In this document: one piece after another, positions 1-12,310 of the stretch | Position numbering within the stretch: the first letter of the stretch is position 1 | Layout of the letters: every line of letters starts with the position of its first letter | Origin: Lytechinus variegatus | Taxonomy: Eukaryota; Echinodermata; Echinoidea; Temnopleuroida; Toxopneustidae | Length of the DNA stretch: 64,000 nt | NCBI RefSeq assembly: GCF_018143015.1 | Contig: NC_054758.1 | Span: 3,610,501-3,674,500, forward strand | Direction: 5' to 3' | The notes under the pieces: model-generated | What the model saw: the letters and a program-made list of their open reading frames with translations, nothing else | The model's database searches: none | Told to the model about the DNA's origin: nothing | Position numbers and translations under genes: made by a program

Positions 1-60
1 CTTTTTTTTCTTCTTTCTTTCTTTCGTCCTTTCTTTCTTTCGTCCTTCCTTCCTCGGGTG
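1..60. repeat. Pyrimidine-rich simple repeat
   Basis: The window opens with a CTTT/CTTC/CGTCC-type low-complexity tract on the plus strand. It is cut by the window edge. Confidence 0.85.
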
Positions 61-642
61 CAATCCAAACCAGTGCTAATAGGTTATCTATAACTTCACG
101 ACACCAAATACCAATATCGCTGATATTCGCCAGTTACAAGTTGGATTTATTTCAGTACTACTTCGGTGCTGTGCGTTACAAAAATACAAAGAGTGTCAAA
201 CATTCATATTACATACACATTTCAAGTTTGATTGTCATACTGCAATTTACATCATCATTGTGAGGACTCGCCTCCAATAATTACTTCTTCATAACCATGA
301 AAAATATGAAACTTCTAAAACATAATCGTTCTATTTCCACAGAATTGCACGCATTTCTTCCTTTAAACTCCGACATTTTTATAAATAAACAATCTATTGA
401 TTTTGATGCATTAATGATTTACAAGTATATCAAATATCAAAATATATCAAATATATACATCAGAAATAAATATAAACAAAAAACATCATTGAAATCTGAT
501 GTCAGGATAAAGCGTTCATGAAAGTATTTGCCCTTTTTCGATCAATGTATCTATAAGCAAGGATGTTTTAAGTGGAAACCAATTTAGAAAACAATCGACT
601 GATAAAAATAAGGAGATAGATTAAAAGAAGGGGAATCAAATA
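61..642. other. Gene-free stretch, AT-rich
   Basis: I see no coding signal or repeat relationship here. A 74-codon open frame at 297-521 is Ile/Lys/Asn-rich and typical of chance frames in AT-rich DNA. Confidence 0.5.
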
Positions 643-885
643 TACACAGCAAAAACTATGGTGTTAACTGGTGTACATAGAGGACCACACCAGTTATTTT
701 ACACTGGTGTTAAATTGTTGGTGTTAGTTTTACACTTATAGGTGTTATTACAACACCATTTGTTGTTACATTTACACTCTTTGGTGTTATGTTTTATCTC
801 TATATGTAATTTTACCACCCCAGGGTGTGGTCCTCTATTTAACACCAATTGGTGTCAGTTTTAACACCGCAATTTTTACAGTGTA
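643..885. mobile_element. Palindromic MITE, 'GGTGTTAA' family, copy 1
   Basis: The ends are inverted repeats (ACACAGCAAAAACT at the left, ACACTGTAAAAATT read from the right) bounded by TA. The arms carry many inverted copies of GGTGTTAA/TTAACACC and a diagnostic 'AGAGGACCACACC' near each end. Related copies lie at 9188-9392 and 29073-29314. There is no coding capacity. TA bounding and short length suggest a Tc1/mariner-type non-autonomous element, but the superfamily is inferred. Confidence 0.75.
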
Positions 886-900
886 GGGTCTGTTTTCCAG

Positions 901-1005
901 GGCCCTGTCCACGGAGGATTATTGTATTGTTACTGGGGGTGCTGACCATTGTCACAGGCTCACAGCATCCCAAGTAACATTAGATAATCCTCCGTGGCCA
1001 GGTCC
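901..1005. mobile_element. Short foldback MITE, 'CACGGAGGAT' family, copy 1
   Basis: A roughly 105-bp hairpin. The left arm GGCCCTGTCCACGGAGGATT pairs with a right arm ending in AATCCTCCGTGGCCAGGTCC. The loop contains GGGGGTGCTGA and a TGTCACAG motif. A close relative with the same arms and loop is at 22153-22253, inside DHDH copy A. Confidence 0.75.
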
Positions 1006-1172
1006 ATACTGCTTTCATCAGTTTCCTAAAACGTGTGGATCTTTGTATCTGGGAATGATATTTTTCAGTTAATATGAATCATTGACTTGTTCTGGACTGG
1101 GATAAATGTTCTTAATTTGAAATTTCAACTTGTATACTGCGTACCATATTTCTAAAACGAATTCATTATTGA

Positions 1173-3013
1173 TTATTCATCTCCACTTTTGCCTCCTCCC
1201 TCTTCATTGGTCACTTCAGGCGTGACGTCATTTCCAGCATGTTCCGATTCGAGAGATCCCGAAACGACCCCCGTACCATCTTTCTCATCTGCCTGACTTT
1301 CATCCACCTCTTGATTTACTTCCGGTTCATGAACAGAAGGAGCATTTTCGTCATTCACACCACAATCCTCATCAACATCATCACGAACTTCACCCGCTTG
1401 ATCTGCTGCCTGAGTATTTTCATCACCCGAATGTTGTCCCTGTTCGTCATCATTATACAAATCTTCAACCGCACAATCATTGGTGTCCAGGTTTTCGTGA
1501 TCCGAGTTATTTTCGACGTTATCAGATCGCCCATCGTCGCAGTCGTCATCGACGTCATTCAGGTTTTCAATTGATTTCGACGCCAGGGAATCCAATTGCA
1601 TTTTAGTCGTCGCAGTCAAAGAAGGTCGTCGGTCTGTTTCCGTTTTCCAGTCTGTGACCGGCGTGTTGGCGGTAATGCGTAGCCCAGCGAGACTCTCCTG
1701 ACGCTCAATCTCACGACGTCTAATCGCCTCCGGTAAGAAGCGGTCACGCGAGAGTTTAGAAAGCGGTGGTGACCGCACGCGAGGTTTACGCTCAATGCAT
1801 GTCAGTGGTCCGCGTTTGCTTCGTTCCGAATCGAAAACGTTAGTTTCAATACCACCTCTGATGGCTGTTTCACCCGGCGTGAGGTGGTTAACCGATTGAG
1901 TTCTCAACCGCGGTGCATCTAACCGCGTTGTTGTGTTAGCGGCTACTGCGACTGTTGGCAAGCTGGGGAAGCTGTATGACCGCTTCATACGATGCTTCTC
2001 AAGGTTGTGAGACAGCTCCATGGCTATAACGTATTCCACACCGTGATGTCCCTTTACGAGTTTGTTCTCACTGGACAGGTCTTTCTGGACACTGGTCATT
2101 CTAGCTTTTGCCTGTTTGTGCAGATGATCAATCTTCGAATTCAGCTTCGCGCTTGGTTTCCTTACCGGCTTTGGCGGCGGTTTCTTAAGTGTCCCAATGG
2201 GTGAGCGACCGGCAAGACTCGAGCGTGCTGTCAGGTTCTCCAGGAACTTCTTGAAGACATAGTCTCTGGATTCCTTGGTTGAGTCGTTCGGCGGTGGCAC
2301 GGAGTTGGTGATGGTTTGGTACTGCTCTCGATACCTTCCTGCGGCTCCTTTCAAGTTCGGCTCACCATACGGGCTGATAGCTATGTTCTCCCGCTTCTGA
2401 TACACGGTATAGCTACTATACGGACGACAGGTACGCTCTTTCGAATCACCGCCGCTTCCACGGTTAGCATCTTTGATAACCTCACAAGTCTTCTTTGTCC
2501 TCTCTGTAGGAGTGGCGAAAGCTTTTCCTTGATCGAATGCATACTTAATCGGTTGTCCTCTACCGATCGAACGTCTCCCATCACCAGCATGACTCCTCAT
2601 GGCTGATCTCGACGGTGGCGGCGGCGGTGTGGAATCAGAATAACCTCCCCACGACAGTACCGACATCGCTTTCGAACTCCTCGCCGTGCTCACCCGATTC
2701 CTGTCCCTCTCCGGGTCACCGTCGTCGAGATCGAAGTCGATGCTCCTCGTGGCGCTTTTGCTTCTCGCGCCTCCCCGACCGCGTTGACCCGCCCGACCTC
2801 GTGGCGACTTCGAACCGCGGTTCGATCTCGAGGATGACGTCGATGTGTGATGGCTGAGGGAGGTATCTGGACGCCATTCCTTCTCGGTCTTGATGATGTC
2901 TTGGAAGACACATTCGTCCTCGTCGGCAGGTGGGATGAAGAAGGTTGCGAAGTAGCCTTTCTTGCTACCAAGGCTCGCTGATTTCATTACATCTTCGTTC
3001 AGCAACATGATAC
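1173..3013 (-). CDS. Unrecognised protein, probable 3' terminal exon
   Basis: A long uninterrupted minus-strand frame ends in TAA at 1173-1175. It is much longer and less AT-rich than chance frames nearby, so I believe it is coding. I do not recognise the family. The protein starts with a short ordered-looking stretch (LNEDVMKS...GYFATFFIPP). A long Ser/Arg/Lys/Pro-rich, probably disordered region follows, including a PPPPP run and a PPPKPVRKP SH3-ligand-like segment. The last 120 or so residues are very acidic (Asp/Glu) and end GGGKSGDE. The frame stays open to an ATG at 3122, but a good acceptor (pyrimidine tract then CTTACAG, complement of 3014-3020) lies just upstream of codon 38. I therefore favour a terminal exon 1173-3013 entered in phase 1, with earlier exons further right and not located. 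The alternative is a single-exon gene of 649 codons starting at 3122, where TAA directly precedes the ATG. Confidence 0.65.
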
Positions 3014-3122
3014 CTGTAAGCAAAGACACGAAAGTATAATAATCAGTGACGTAGAATCGTCGCACGCACCACGAACCGTCCTCTCTGCGCACTTCGATAC
3101 GAAAGTTTCGCAGAAAACGCAT
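3014..3122 (-). other. Probable intron end read as open frame (alternative N-terminus)
   Basis: The frame of the terminal exon continues upstream for 37 codons to an ATG at 3122. This stretch contains a 21-bp segment (3067-3087) repeated in inverted orientation at 3280-3300, with its 13-bp core again at 3341-3353. That, together with the strong acceptor at its edge, makes intron more likely than coding sequence. Confidence 0.4.
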
Positions 3123-3424
3123 TTAAAGAAAAGCTTTTTTAAAACCAGCAAAAAGTGCACCTACAAGAAAAGCAAATTATTTTCCAGTGTCTTCGTTCGA
3201 TAGTTTAGGTTCCAAAGTTTCATCCCTTATCTTTATATTTTCTTGAAGTGAATTATTTACGCCACAGTGGGCATCGTAACAGAGAGGACGGTTCGTGGTG
3301 AAATCGCCAGGCGCGATAGCGCACTGCATTTATTCCACGAGGACGGTTCGTGGTGGTGCGCGACGGAATGATGAAGGCATATTTATTGAAAATGATTCCT
3401 TTGTAATGAAGTAATTCTGAAACA

Positions 3425-3640
3425 TTATGAATAGATTGGTAGATTGGTTGGTTGGTTGATTGATTTATTGATTTGATTGATTAATTGATTGATTGCATTT
3501 ATTCTTTTTCATTCCAAAATTCAACAGAAGTTACAATGTAAGGCAAAACACAAAAATATAATATACAGAATTGAAAAAGGGAACCCACTGAAAAGCAAAG
3601 CTTTACAATAAAAAAACATGAATTTCAATCAAGATATATC
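3425..3640 (-). mobile_element. LINE 3' tail remnant with (TTGA)n microsatellite
   Basis: On the minus strand this reads as an AT-rich 3' UTR running into AATAAATGC and a (AATC)n-type tail, seen on plus as TTGATTGATT repeats at 3436-3495. CR1-like LINEs commonly end in such short tandem tails. No coding part is seen. Confidence 0.4.
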
Positions 3641-5100
3641 ATAGGTTTGGCATGCAGAAAAACAAAATAGCCAGATATTCTACAAATCTGTTATAAATAA
3701 TGTAATAAAAACGATGCTATATCTACCAAATTGGAAGTGTTGTTTTTTCGGAAGGGTGTCTACATTATGTGCCAAGATGAACCTTGGTCTTGTTACAAGC
3801 AAGGTAATTAACCAGTCAAACCAATTCGACTTTTGTTAAAACTCATTTGGTGTGGAATGTTATCAAGTAACATTGATCGATATCCACTATCAACGGAATT
3901 TTCACTTAGATTAGGTTGGGTTTATACGATATCGCCTGAGGCTAATCGAGCGATTCATTATGATATAATGCAGATTCTGTATCGGGTATTGATCGTCTAC
4001 GTTTAAGAGCATGCGAACGAAAAATCTATAGAATACAACCTCATCTATTCATATAGAATAATGTTTCGTTATGCTCTGAAACAGAAAATCACTCCGCGAA
4101 GATGGTGCTGAATAGGTTTGTAGCTTACAAAGCTTTAAAAACAAACGGCCCCCTGTCAAGCCAAGCTATACGCTTTCACAGAATATTTCAAAGGCACTGT
4201 TCTGTACCCTCGCAATTTCCATTTAACAGCTTGTTTTGATATTTAGGTGTTTTGTGATCCAAGCATATCATAAGCAAAAAAATATATAAATTAAGCAAAA
4301 ATATATATTTTTTTGTTTTAAATCATATTTATTTCTTCATCATATCACATGTAAAAAATATATATATAACATGACATCAATAAAACTTAATTGTTTCAAG
4401 TTTACACATAAACATTTTAACATGGTAAAAAAGGAATATATATGAATTTTAAATGTAAACTTAGAATTAATCTGCTCACATTTCTTTAATCACGAAGGGA
4501 TAAATTCAGAATAGAATCCGGGTACAACAACAACAGCAAAAATCTAAAATTACGGAAATGCACTTATAATCTGTATATAAAACTCAAATTAAGATTCTCC
4601 ATACTCTTCAATCAAACTGATTAATGAGGAAGTTATATTAATAAAGTTATATCAATATATGAATTGACAGCCCCCAACCCCAAGCCAAACTATTATTGCA
4701 CAAATGAAAACACACCATTTCTTTTTTTTCTATATGCACCGTCCATTTAATGGCGTTTGTTCAATGTTTTTTTTTTCGATTCACATCATCGAGCTAATGA
4801 GTGATTTACCAGCGATCTCTCTATTATAAATACCTGAAAACTATGTTGTAATCCAGTGAAACCCTATTATCTTAATACTCTGAGCACCAAAGCAAACGAA
4901 AAGAAGATTACATTTCTATTGGGGCGTTGCAAGAAACTTGCGATCAACTGCAAGTCAATTTTCGTTCACGAAATCAAGCATATGCCGTGTAATTTATTGT
5001 AATTTGGCGATTGATCTGCTCCATGAAACAAAGAGTATAATATGATTTGCAGTAGTTGAAAGTGAGTCAATCAATTGTAAAATCGAAACGCCCCCTGTGT
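3641..5100. other. Gene-free stretch
   Basis: AT-rich DNA with short A and T runs. No open frame of note, splice-like coding block or recognised repeat was seen. Confidence 0.4.
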
Positions 5101-5104
5101 CTTC

Positions 5105-5170
5105 CGTTTCGCTCGGCGGGGATCGAACCTCACAACCTGCTGTTCAGCGGAGTCCCATCGACCACTAAAT
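5105..5170 (-). repeat. tRNA-like SINE head fragment
   Basis: On the minus strand, TTAGTGGTCGATGGGACTCC (A-box-like) is followed about 30 nt later by AGGTTCGATCCCC (B box). The fragment has no acceptor-stem pairing, so it is a decayed SINE head and not a tRNA gene. Confidence 0.5.
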
Positions 5171-7474
5171 AAGACATTTTTAAAAAATACCACATTCCTA
5201 GTTATTTCTCACTCTAAAGAAATATGTTTTTTTAATAGGTTGCTGAAATTTGCATATTACAATATGGTTTAAAAAAACGCAGTTGATACAGCAATCTTTC
5301 AGTATACCAAAATCTATCACAAACTTGGAATCTTGTGATAAAGATGGTCAAAATTTTCCTCGCTTCGCTCGCTCGCAACTTTTTATTACTTGTACGCAAT
5401 ACGTCTTCTCGAGCCCCCTCACAATTTTCTGCTCATTACGCCACTGCCAGATATAAGTTTATCTTTGAAAATTTTGACCTACCCTGTATGCTCTCCTTAT
5501 CAAAAAAATAAAAAATAAATTTGGTGACCTTAAAAATCGGATGATGAATCTTTATAAATTCCATATAATAATATTATCGACGTCCTTTGTTAGAGCACTG
5601 TGGGTTAGAAAGATGGGTGATAAAATGATGAATGCATACAATAGAAAAGTCTCTATCGACAGGTGTACATCTCTACAGAGTTTCCGTAAATTCAGTGTCA
5701 TCAACAATTTCATTTCTAAAAAAAAAAAGATGACCGAGAGCGCCAGGAAGTATTAAAAATGAAATGAGAGTTTGCAAGTGAATACACCACACGAGGATGA
5801 TCGAACCAAAAAATTGCATGAGATGATTACAACGGTTTATTTTGACATCGGTATATAGCCATGAATTAGCTCCCGTATTTCATGTTGTTGTTTTTTCAAT
5901 CGCATTAGTATAGGATGAGGTGGGCCAGTGGAAAGAAATGGATATTGCCATTACAGATCTTTCGGAAATCATTCGTTTGTCTCGCGAAAGGCTGTTCGTT
6001 TAAAAAAAAACGAAAAAATAGTTTGGTTATGATTTGATCCTGAAATGTACTGCACATTTCATTTGTTTTTTCTTTTTAAAAATAGAAGTTGTAATTCAAT
6101 ATCTACATGTTACTGAATACCTTCTAAAAATAACTAAATTGGGAGGTTATGCCAACAATAATTACGGGTCCTAGCGATTTGTGATATTTTACCACTCCAG
6201 AAAAAAAGGTCTTGTGTGCCAGTGGGTATATTATTAGGTTATTTATGACAGGTTAAAGCATAGATTCACGGGAAGGAGAAATTCGAATGCGATTGTTGCA
6301 AGAAAATAATGAATACAATTTTTTTCTTGATGATGCTCCTAATATTTCCAGGTTTTGTTGGGGTCAGACGCATCGCGTTCATTGCAGTTCAAGGAAAACG
6401 TTTCCAAGAAGCTTCAAACTTAATTCAAATTCTGTCGAAGTAAAATATTGTTTTTTGGACCGCATTCGCACTCTTTCGGAAAACGGCTTTTTAATCATGT
6501 CCGGATAAACCCATCTTCAACAGGTCCAGGACTCTAGATTTAAATTCGAGAACTTGATTCATAACAAACAAGGAGGACTTGTCATTTTTCCCGAAGTAAT
6601 GACATAATTTCTTCTTGTAACCTGCAAGCGATAAATGGAATCCTGCACTTAAACCAAGTCAGCGGCAGAATATTATACCTCCAACCCCCCCCCAAAAAAA
6701 AAAACGAACTTTGGTTATAAAATGGAAAATAGGGTTACGTAAGTTAGGCATGAACCACCCCTCTTAACCCCATACCAATCTATTTTCTCTATCCTCTATC
6801 TTGAAATGTAACAAAATTCAGGGGCGGTAACTCCCCCTCCCGCTCCCGAGAGCTGCCCCTGAACCCAATAGGAAATATTTTACTGTGTTGTATCAACTTA
6901 ACGATGTAGAAGAACGATTTATATTTCCTCTGGGAAGATGACAAACACGAAATTGCTATAGGTTCGCCATAAATCATAGTTAGCGGAACGAGGTTGTCTA
7001 AACTGAGATGTGGTGTGAAAATGGGAACTACCAACTATTTGGTAAGAGGGGTGCATGCGCGTTCCTTGTGTAATGTTTTGCCTCATTTTAGATAAAATGC
7101 CTGATCAATGGGTAAAATTTAATGCAACTTTGTGTCAATTTTGCATAGCATTTACATATTTGGCATATATCCAATTAACATTACAGGAGGCAATGTTGAG
7201 GGCACTGCAGCCCCCCCCCCATGCTGTTCAATAAACGTAGATACAAAAACGTTACAATCACAATGTTATTTCGATTTTTTTACGTGGCACACTTCCCCCA
7301 CTTCCAAAACTGTTCCTTTCCACCAAATATTGGACTTATATGTATTCATGGACCTTATTTCATGGAACTTTTTATGAATCTATGTCAAGTAGCGGGCGGG
7401 GGGGGTGCTGGGGGCGCCAGGGTATTTTGAGAAGGATGCAGGTTAATATACTCTTTTACTGCAAAGGAGCTATC
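5171..7474. other. Gene-free stretch
   Basis: Only short chance frames. A 'CTTCGCTCGCTCGCAAC' string near 5360 is a motif seen in several elements of this window (for example near 36605 and 53830) and hints at old transposon sequence. Nothing else could be assigned. Confidence 0.4.
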
Positions 7475-7694
7475 GGTACCTAATCATACTCCTCTCAGAG
7501 TAAGATGAGGGACTAATCCTGATGGAATGAGATTTCAATCTTTCAAGAGTGAATTTTACCTCTTTTAGAGTGAAAGTGTGCATCTGGGGTTTTTTATTTT
7601 CACGCCAAACAAGGTAAAATTCACTCTTGAAAGATGAAAATATCGTTCCATCAAGATTGGTCCTTCATCTCTGATAGGAGTGTGATAAGGTACC
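7475..7694. mobile_element. Palindromic MITE
   Basis: Arms of roughly 90 bp are imperfect reverse complements. GGTACCTAATCATACTCCTC at the left matches GGTACCTTATCACACTCCTA read from the right end. CTTTCAAGAGTGAATTTTACC and its complement flank the centre. It is non-coding, and no clear target-site duplication was identified. Confidence 0.75.
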
Positions 7695-7970
7695 AGATTT
7701 GTTCCTTTACATTTAGAGAGTGGATATAGAGTTACGTGACCCTGAGTTCTAGGCCAATTTATTTGCTTTCCCCTTCCCCCTTTTTCCCTTTAATAATTTC
7801 CTCCTTTTTCACTAATTGAAAATTCATGGGGCGACCGCCTCCTGTCCCTTCGAAGCGCCGCCCCCGCCAATCATCTTTCGCATATCTAGGAGTCAGGATA
7901 AGTTTTTATACACACTTTAGGAAAAACGGATCCGCATTATTTCCTTCTTTATATGATTTTGTCGTGAAGG

Positions 7971-8194
7971 CATAGGCGGCGGAAGAGGGGGGGACGTGTC
8001 CCCCCTAAATTTGAGGAAGGGGGGACGGCCCCCCCCTAAAATTTGTTGTTGATGACCTTTTTTTTTTTTGCTTGTCAATTTATTTTCCTATGTCCCCCCT
8101 AAAATTTTTTGGTTCAGAATCTTTTTGCTTTTTTGCTTTTGTCAAAAAAAAATTTGTTGTCCCCTCCTAAAATTTTTGGCTTCCGCCGCCAATG
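7971..8194. mobile_element. hAT-type MITE with 8-bp TSD CGTGAAGG
   Basis: The ends are CATAGGCGGCGGAAG and, read from the right, CATTGGCGGCGGAAG. The 8-bp direct repeat CGTGAAGG lies exactly outside each end (7963-7970 and 8195-8202). The interior has several 'CCCCCCTAAAATTT' and 'TTGCTTGTCAA' strings but no frame. Eight-bp duplications and YA..GGCGG ends fit the hAT superfamily. The same family occurs at 37262-37502. Confidence 0.88.
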
Positions 8195-8202
8195 CGTGAA
8201 GG

Positions 8203-9150
8203 TGATGTATACACAAACGCTAACAATTTCCCGATTTTTATCAAAATAAATAATCATTCGTGTATATTTTCTTTACCCTCAATGTTCGGCTTTGATCAAT
8301 GTCAACATTCATGTTCACTGGGCAACATGGTGATTTATTGACATATAGTTGTGTTATGAACCGTACTCTTAAAGATTCATATCCAAAGTCGATTTAAATT
8401 TGATTCTTGAATTAAAAAGTCTGATATTGTCGAGTTCCATCGAATGAACTGCCAACAGTAATATTGTTTAAACTTTAAAAAACAACTTGTTTAAACAATA
8501 TGAATGACAGGCTTGGACAGCGTTGCTTGAAAAAATGAAACAACGTTTTATAGTGTATGGAATTGCCCATCTATCATGTCTATTGAAATCGTAAAGTCTG
8601 CAAATGTTGAGGGTGTCAAAAGGTGTCAATATCATGGTTTTCCAAGAGTTATACATTAAAAGCACCGTTTTTAAATCTTATACAAAACTGTTTCCTATAT
8701 AAATGCTATATGAACATTATAAAGTAGTTGTTTTACAGTTTAAACAACCATGCATGCTTAAGATTGAATATAAAAATTAAAATTTTGTTTCAGAATTTAA
8801 ACATTTGTATAAACTGTTAAAGCGTTATGTATCAAAATTTGAACAGCGTTTTTGCTCTGTAAAGAGGGGTGTCTGCGAGGTAGACTATCCTCAATTTGTT
8901 GAATTTCAAAACTAGCAGGGAAGGGAAAGAAAGGGGGTCAGGGGTCATGACCTTCACCTCCATGTGACATTGAATGAGAGGATTATGTTAAATCATGGGG
9001 GCTTCATGCGATACCAGTATAGATTTACGCGACTGGTATATGGAAAACATAGTATGGCTCTTATTTTTTCCTTGATTTTTTTTTAAATCTACTTATATAA
9101 AACAAAAAGTAAGAATACTTATGAATATTTCCTTCATCTCTCAGGTTACC
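8203..9150. other. Gene-free stretch with GTTTAAAC-rich repeat
   Basis: 8460-8860 contains several GTTTAAAC / TTGTTTAAAC strings in both orientations, like those in the MITE at 14069-14321. This may be a diverged relative. No coding signal. Confidence 0.35.
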
Positions 9151-9187
9151 AAACATTTAGTCGCTTTATCTGTAAATAGTGACTTTA

Positions 9188-9392
9188 TACACTGTAAAAA
9201 CCGTGGTGTTAAAACTGACACCAATTGGTGCTAATAGAGGACCACACCCTGACGTGTTAAAATTACACTCTAGAGATTAAATATAACACCAAAGAGTGTA
9301 AATGTAACTAACACACACCAATTTAACACCGGTGTAAAATAAATGGTGTGGTCCTCTATGAACACCGGTTAACACCACAGTTTTTGCTGTGA
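9188..9392. mobile_element. Palindromic MITE, 'GGTGTTAA' family, copy 2
   Basis: Ends TACACTGTAAAAACCG and, read from the right, TCACAGCAAAAACTG. The arms contain inverted AGAGGACCACACC motifs. It is flanked on both sides by a long direct repeat (9152-9189 and 9392-9429, 38 bp with two mismatches), far longer than a normal target duplication. Confidence 0.8.
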
Positions 9393-9429
9393 ACGTTTAG
9401 TCGTTTTATCTGTAAATAGTGACTTTATA

Positions 9430-11179
9430 ATGTTTGATTACTATTTAAATTTTATTTGTATTGTTCATATTTTGTAAATCCAATGTTATTCAGCCTAATT
9501 AGCTGCGATGTGGATATTTAATAAAACCATAATAATGAAATGAAATGTATGTCGTTTAAAACTTCATTTTCGTATATACCAGTCTGTGTTATTTTATATA
9601 TTTATAGTAAAGAGTCAACATAAAAATTATAAGTTTGATGGGTAAAATTTTGTTAATATTAGGTGAAATACATGTTTCATACAATTTTGAATATTATAAA
9701 CACTCTAATAATATTTGATATTACACGGGACCTTCAATATTTAAGAATAACTAGTTTCATTTTGCATTTATCATTTTTTAAATAATTTTCTTCATAATTT
9801 TGCAGTTCACTTTTTACATCACTTCATGTCATTTCGCTATATAATAATTTATGGAAAGAGTAGAGTATATTGTCACAATTATCAATGTAATAATTGTTTA
9901 CCGAGATGATTAATCCCTCTCAGGATCAAGCAACCTTTATCAAGCTAAATCAAATACTGAATACCAATTAGGCCTAATTTGTACGAAAATAGCCCTTATT
10001 AGTTTATATAAGTTCATCCAATGTAGGCATCTAGGTGTAGACGAACTCACGAAAATCGCGCGATACATGATTCCCCGTTTCTAATAGTATTTAGGTTTTT
10101 GTTTAAATCTGGTCATGATTAACAATATAGAACATTAATATCATACATGAATTTACCTAAATCGGGTCATTGAACGCATTGTTTAACTTAATATACTAAT
10201 TAGGAATTGTCAGTATATGGCCATTTATACGAGTTCAAATTCCAGTATCAAATTCACGCCGCACACTTCGATGTGCATACAGTATATAATTTATATAATA
10301 TTTCACAACCATTAGGCCATAGCACATACACCTGCACAAGTTAATATATAATACAATACAAAAGTAATACAGTAACATAATATATATACCTGTTTGTTTT
10401 GGAGTTGATCTGTACGAATTCTCTGTATCACGAAAGGGCTAATAAACCAAAAATGTAAAACAATATATCATACTTCCATTTCTTCTAATTGGCTCGTGTG
10501 ATAGACTCCTGATTTCATCTTAAAAACGCTTTAAATCGAGAGATTTCGATTCAACCATCTCCCATCTTGTTTATTGAAAAATATATGTGAGCAATGATAA
10601 AGGCTGGCCGAGTGTAATCCTTTTGAGAGGTGACGATCCATTCACGATGGTTCAAGCAGCGCGAATCGGCTTTTATCTTTCACGCTATTGAACCGCGCGA
10701 TCCGGCTTTACACATCAATAGAAGCTATAAAACTCCAGCATAGCAACGCCTGGATACGTCTGACGCCCACTTGCACAGCCGGCCGAGGAGCTACCTACCC
10801 CATAGCCGTGGTGGTACAGAGATCGGTGATCGAGTATTGATTTTTGTGGGGATGAATTGCGGGAGGGGGGGGGGCTGTTAAAGAAGGGGAGGTAAGGTCG
10901 ACCTCCGAAAAATACCCTGAGGTCAGAAAGGGTACTCGAATCGATGAGTAGGATAAAGTGGGCGATGCACTCTGGATAGATGAATAGGCCTAATACGTAT
11001 ATAGGTTGTTTTCGAAGCGGGATGAGTATTGAGATGGATAACTGGTCCCCACCCCTGTGATCCAATCCCACGTAGGCCTAACTATTAGTTTTTGGATCAC
11101 CGATATCAGCACAAAATCCCAATTTTAATGAACGAAAATACTCTACCCGGGGGTCTTACTATCCTCGACGAAGAAGCTT
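9430..11179. other. Gene-free stretch
   Basis: AT-rich to about 10500, then somewhat more GC. A minus-strand frame at 10715-11071 (118 codons) crosses a G10 run and shows no recognisable domain, so I treat it as chance. Confidence 0.4.
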
Positions 11180-11330
11180 TCGTGGTCCAGTGGATATCTA
11201 AGGTAATGGATCACACGGTTTGGGGTTCGAATCTTGTTGTGACACCAACATCATTTGGGCGTTAATCCTCATTTGCCACACTCGATCCAGGTGATGTAAA
11301 TCGGTTGGGGGGGGGGGTTACTGCGGCAGC
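11180..11330 (+). repeat. tRNA-derived SINE, 5' part
   Basis: Contains TTCGTGGTCCAGTGG (A-box region) and GGGGTTCGAATC (B box), followed by the 'ACTCGATCCAGGTGATGTAAAT' segment. That segment parallels the CAGGTGAGGTGAATGGGTACC body of the SINEs at 31390 and 47592. It is truncated at a G10 run. Confidence 0.6.
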
Positions 11331-11939
11331 CCGAACACGTACTGTGTTCGGGCTGCGAATAGTTTCACCCAAGTTCACCGGATCCGGACCGGATCGGCCA
11401 AAAGAGATTCGGGAATTTAATGATTATTAATCATATGGTAAGAAATTGAAATGAAGGAATCAATACATACTTACAACTTAAGCCGGAATATTCACAATCC
11501 TCAAAACGAAGAAGTAATGTCCCAAAACTAGGCAAAAATGGAGGGATGTTTTTCCGACGTGCATTAAAAGTCGTTTGTACAGGAACCAATGGAGGATCGA
11601 TATAGCCTTTTGACGAGGCAACGGGATAAATTTGATTTTTGTCAGCAAACAGGCGAAAAAACAAAAACAAACAATAAAAGAAAAATATACTTAAAAAATA
11701 AAATAATAATTGAATATGCGTAATATGTGTGAATTTCAGTAAGTTCGTATGTTCATCAGATTTGCCAATAGCACTAAAGTCCATATAGAAAATATAACTT
11801 AAGGCCCCGACAAAAGGCTATCATTCGATACGTCGGAGAAAGATTACATGAATATTCATGAGTCTAGTTCCGTAAATTCTTGCTTTTCCCTTTGCCTGAT
11901 AACCAGTCAACATACGGCCTTGGTTTTTTCTTTGAAAGA

Positions 11940-12190
11940 AATATATTTTCTTTTGAATTATTTGTTTTTTCTTTCTTTCTCCTTCATTTTTTTTCTTTTC
12001 TTCTGTTCTATTTTATTTTGCTTCGCCCTTTTTTTTATTCTCGTTATTTTGTTCCCCTACCTTCTCTTCATTTTTGGGTCGGTTTTTTTTTCTTCCCTTT
12101 TTTTTAGTTTTTGCCTTTTGTTTTTCTTTTTTATTCTTCATTTTTTTTCTTCGCTTTTTTTGTCTCTAATTTTCTTCTTGTCTTCTTTGT
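11940..12190. repeat. T-rich/pyrimidine low-complexity tract
   Basis: A long run of TTTTC/TTTCTT-type sequence. The Phe/Leu/Ser-rich open frames here (11848-12291) are a by-product of base composition. Confidence 0.8.
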
Positions 12191-12310
12191 TTTCGAGAGA
12201 TAATACTCATGGTGTCGTACTACAATTTTTTTATCATTATTATTATTATAGAAATCTACAGATAGAGGTAAATAAACAAGCGAAGAAATAAATTATTTAA
12301 GAAATATTTT

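Noticed and set aside
10715-11071. 118-codon minus-strand frame
   Set aside because: Crosses a G10 run and lacks any family resemblance. Possible, but unsupported.
11848-12291. 147-codon Phe-rich frame that looks like a membrane protein
   Set aside because: Pure base-composition effect of a T-rich tract. No start context or splice evidence.
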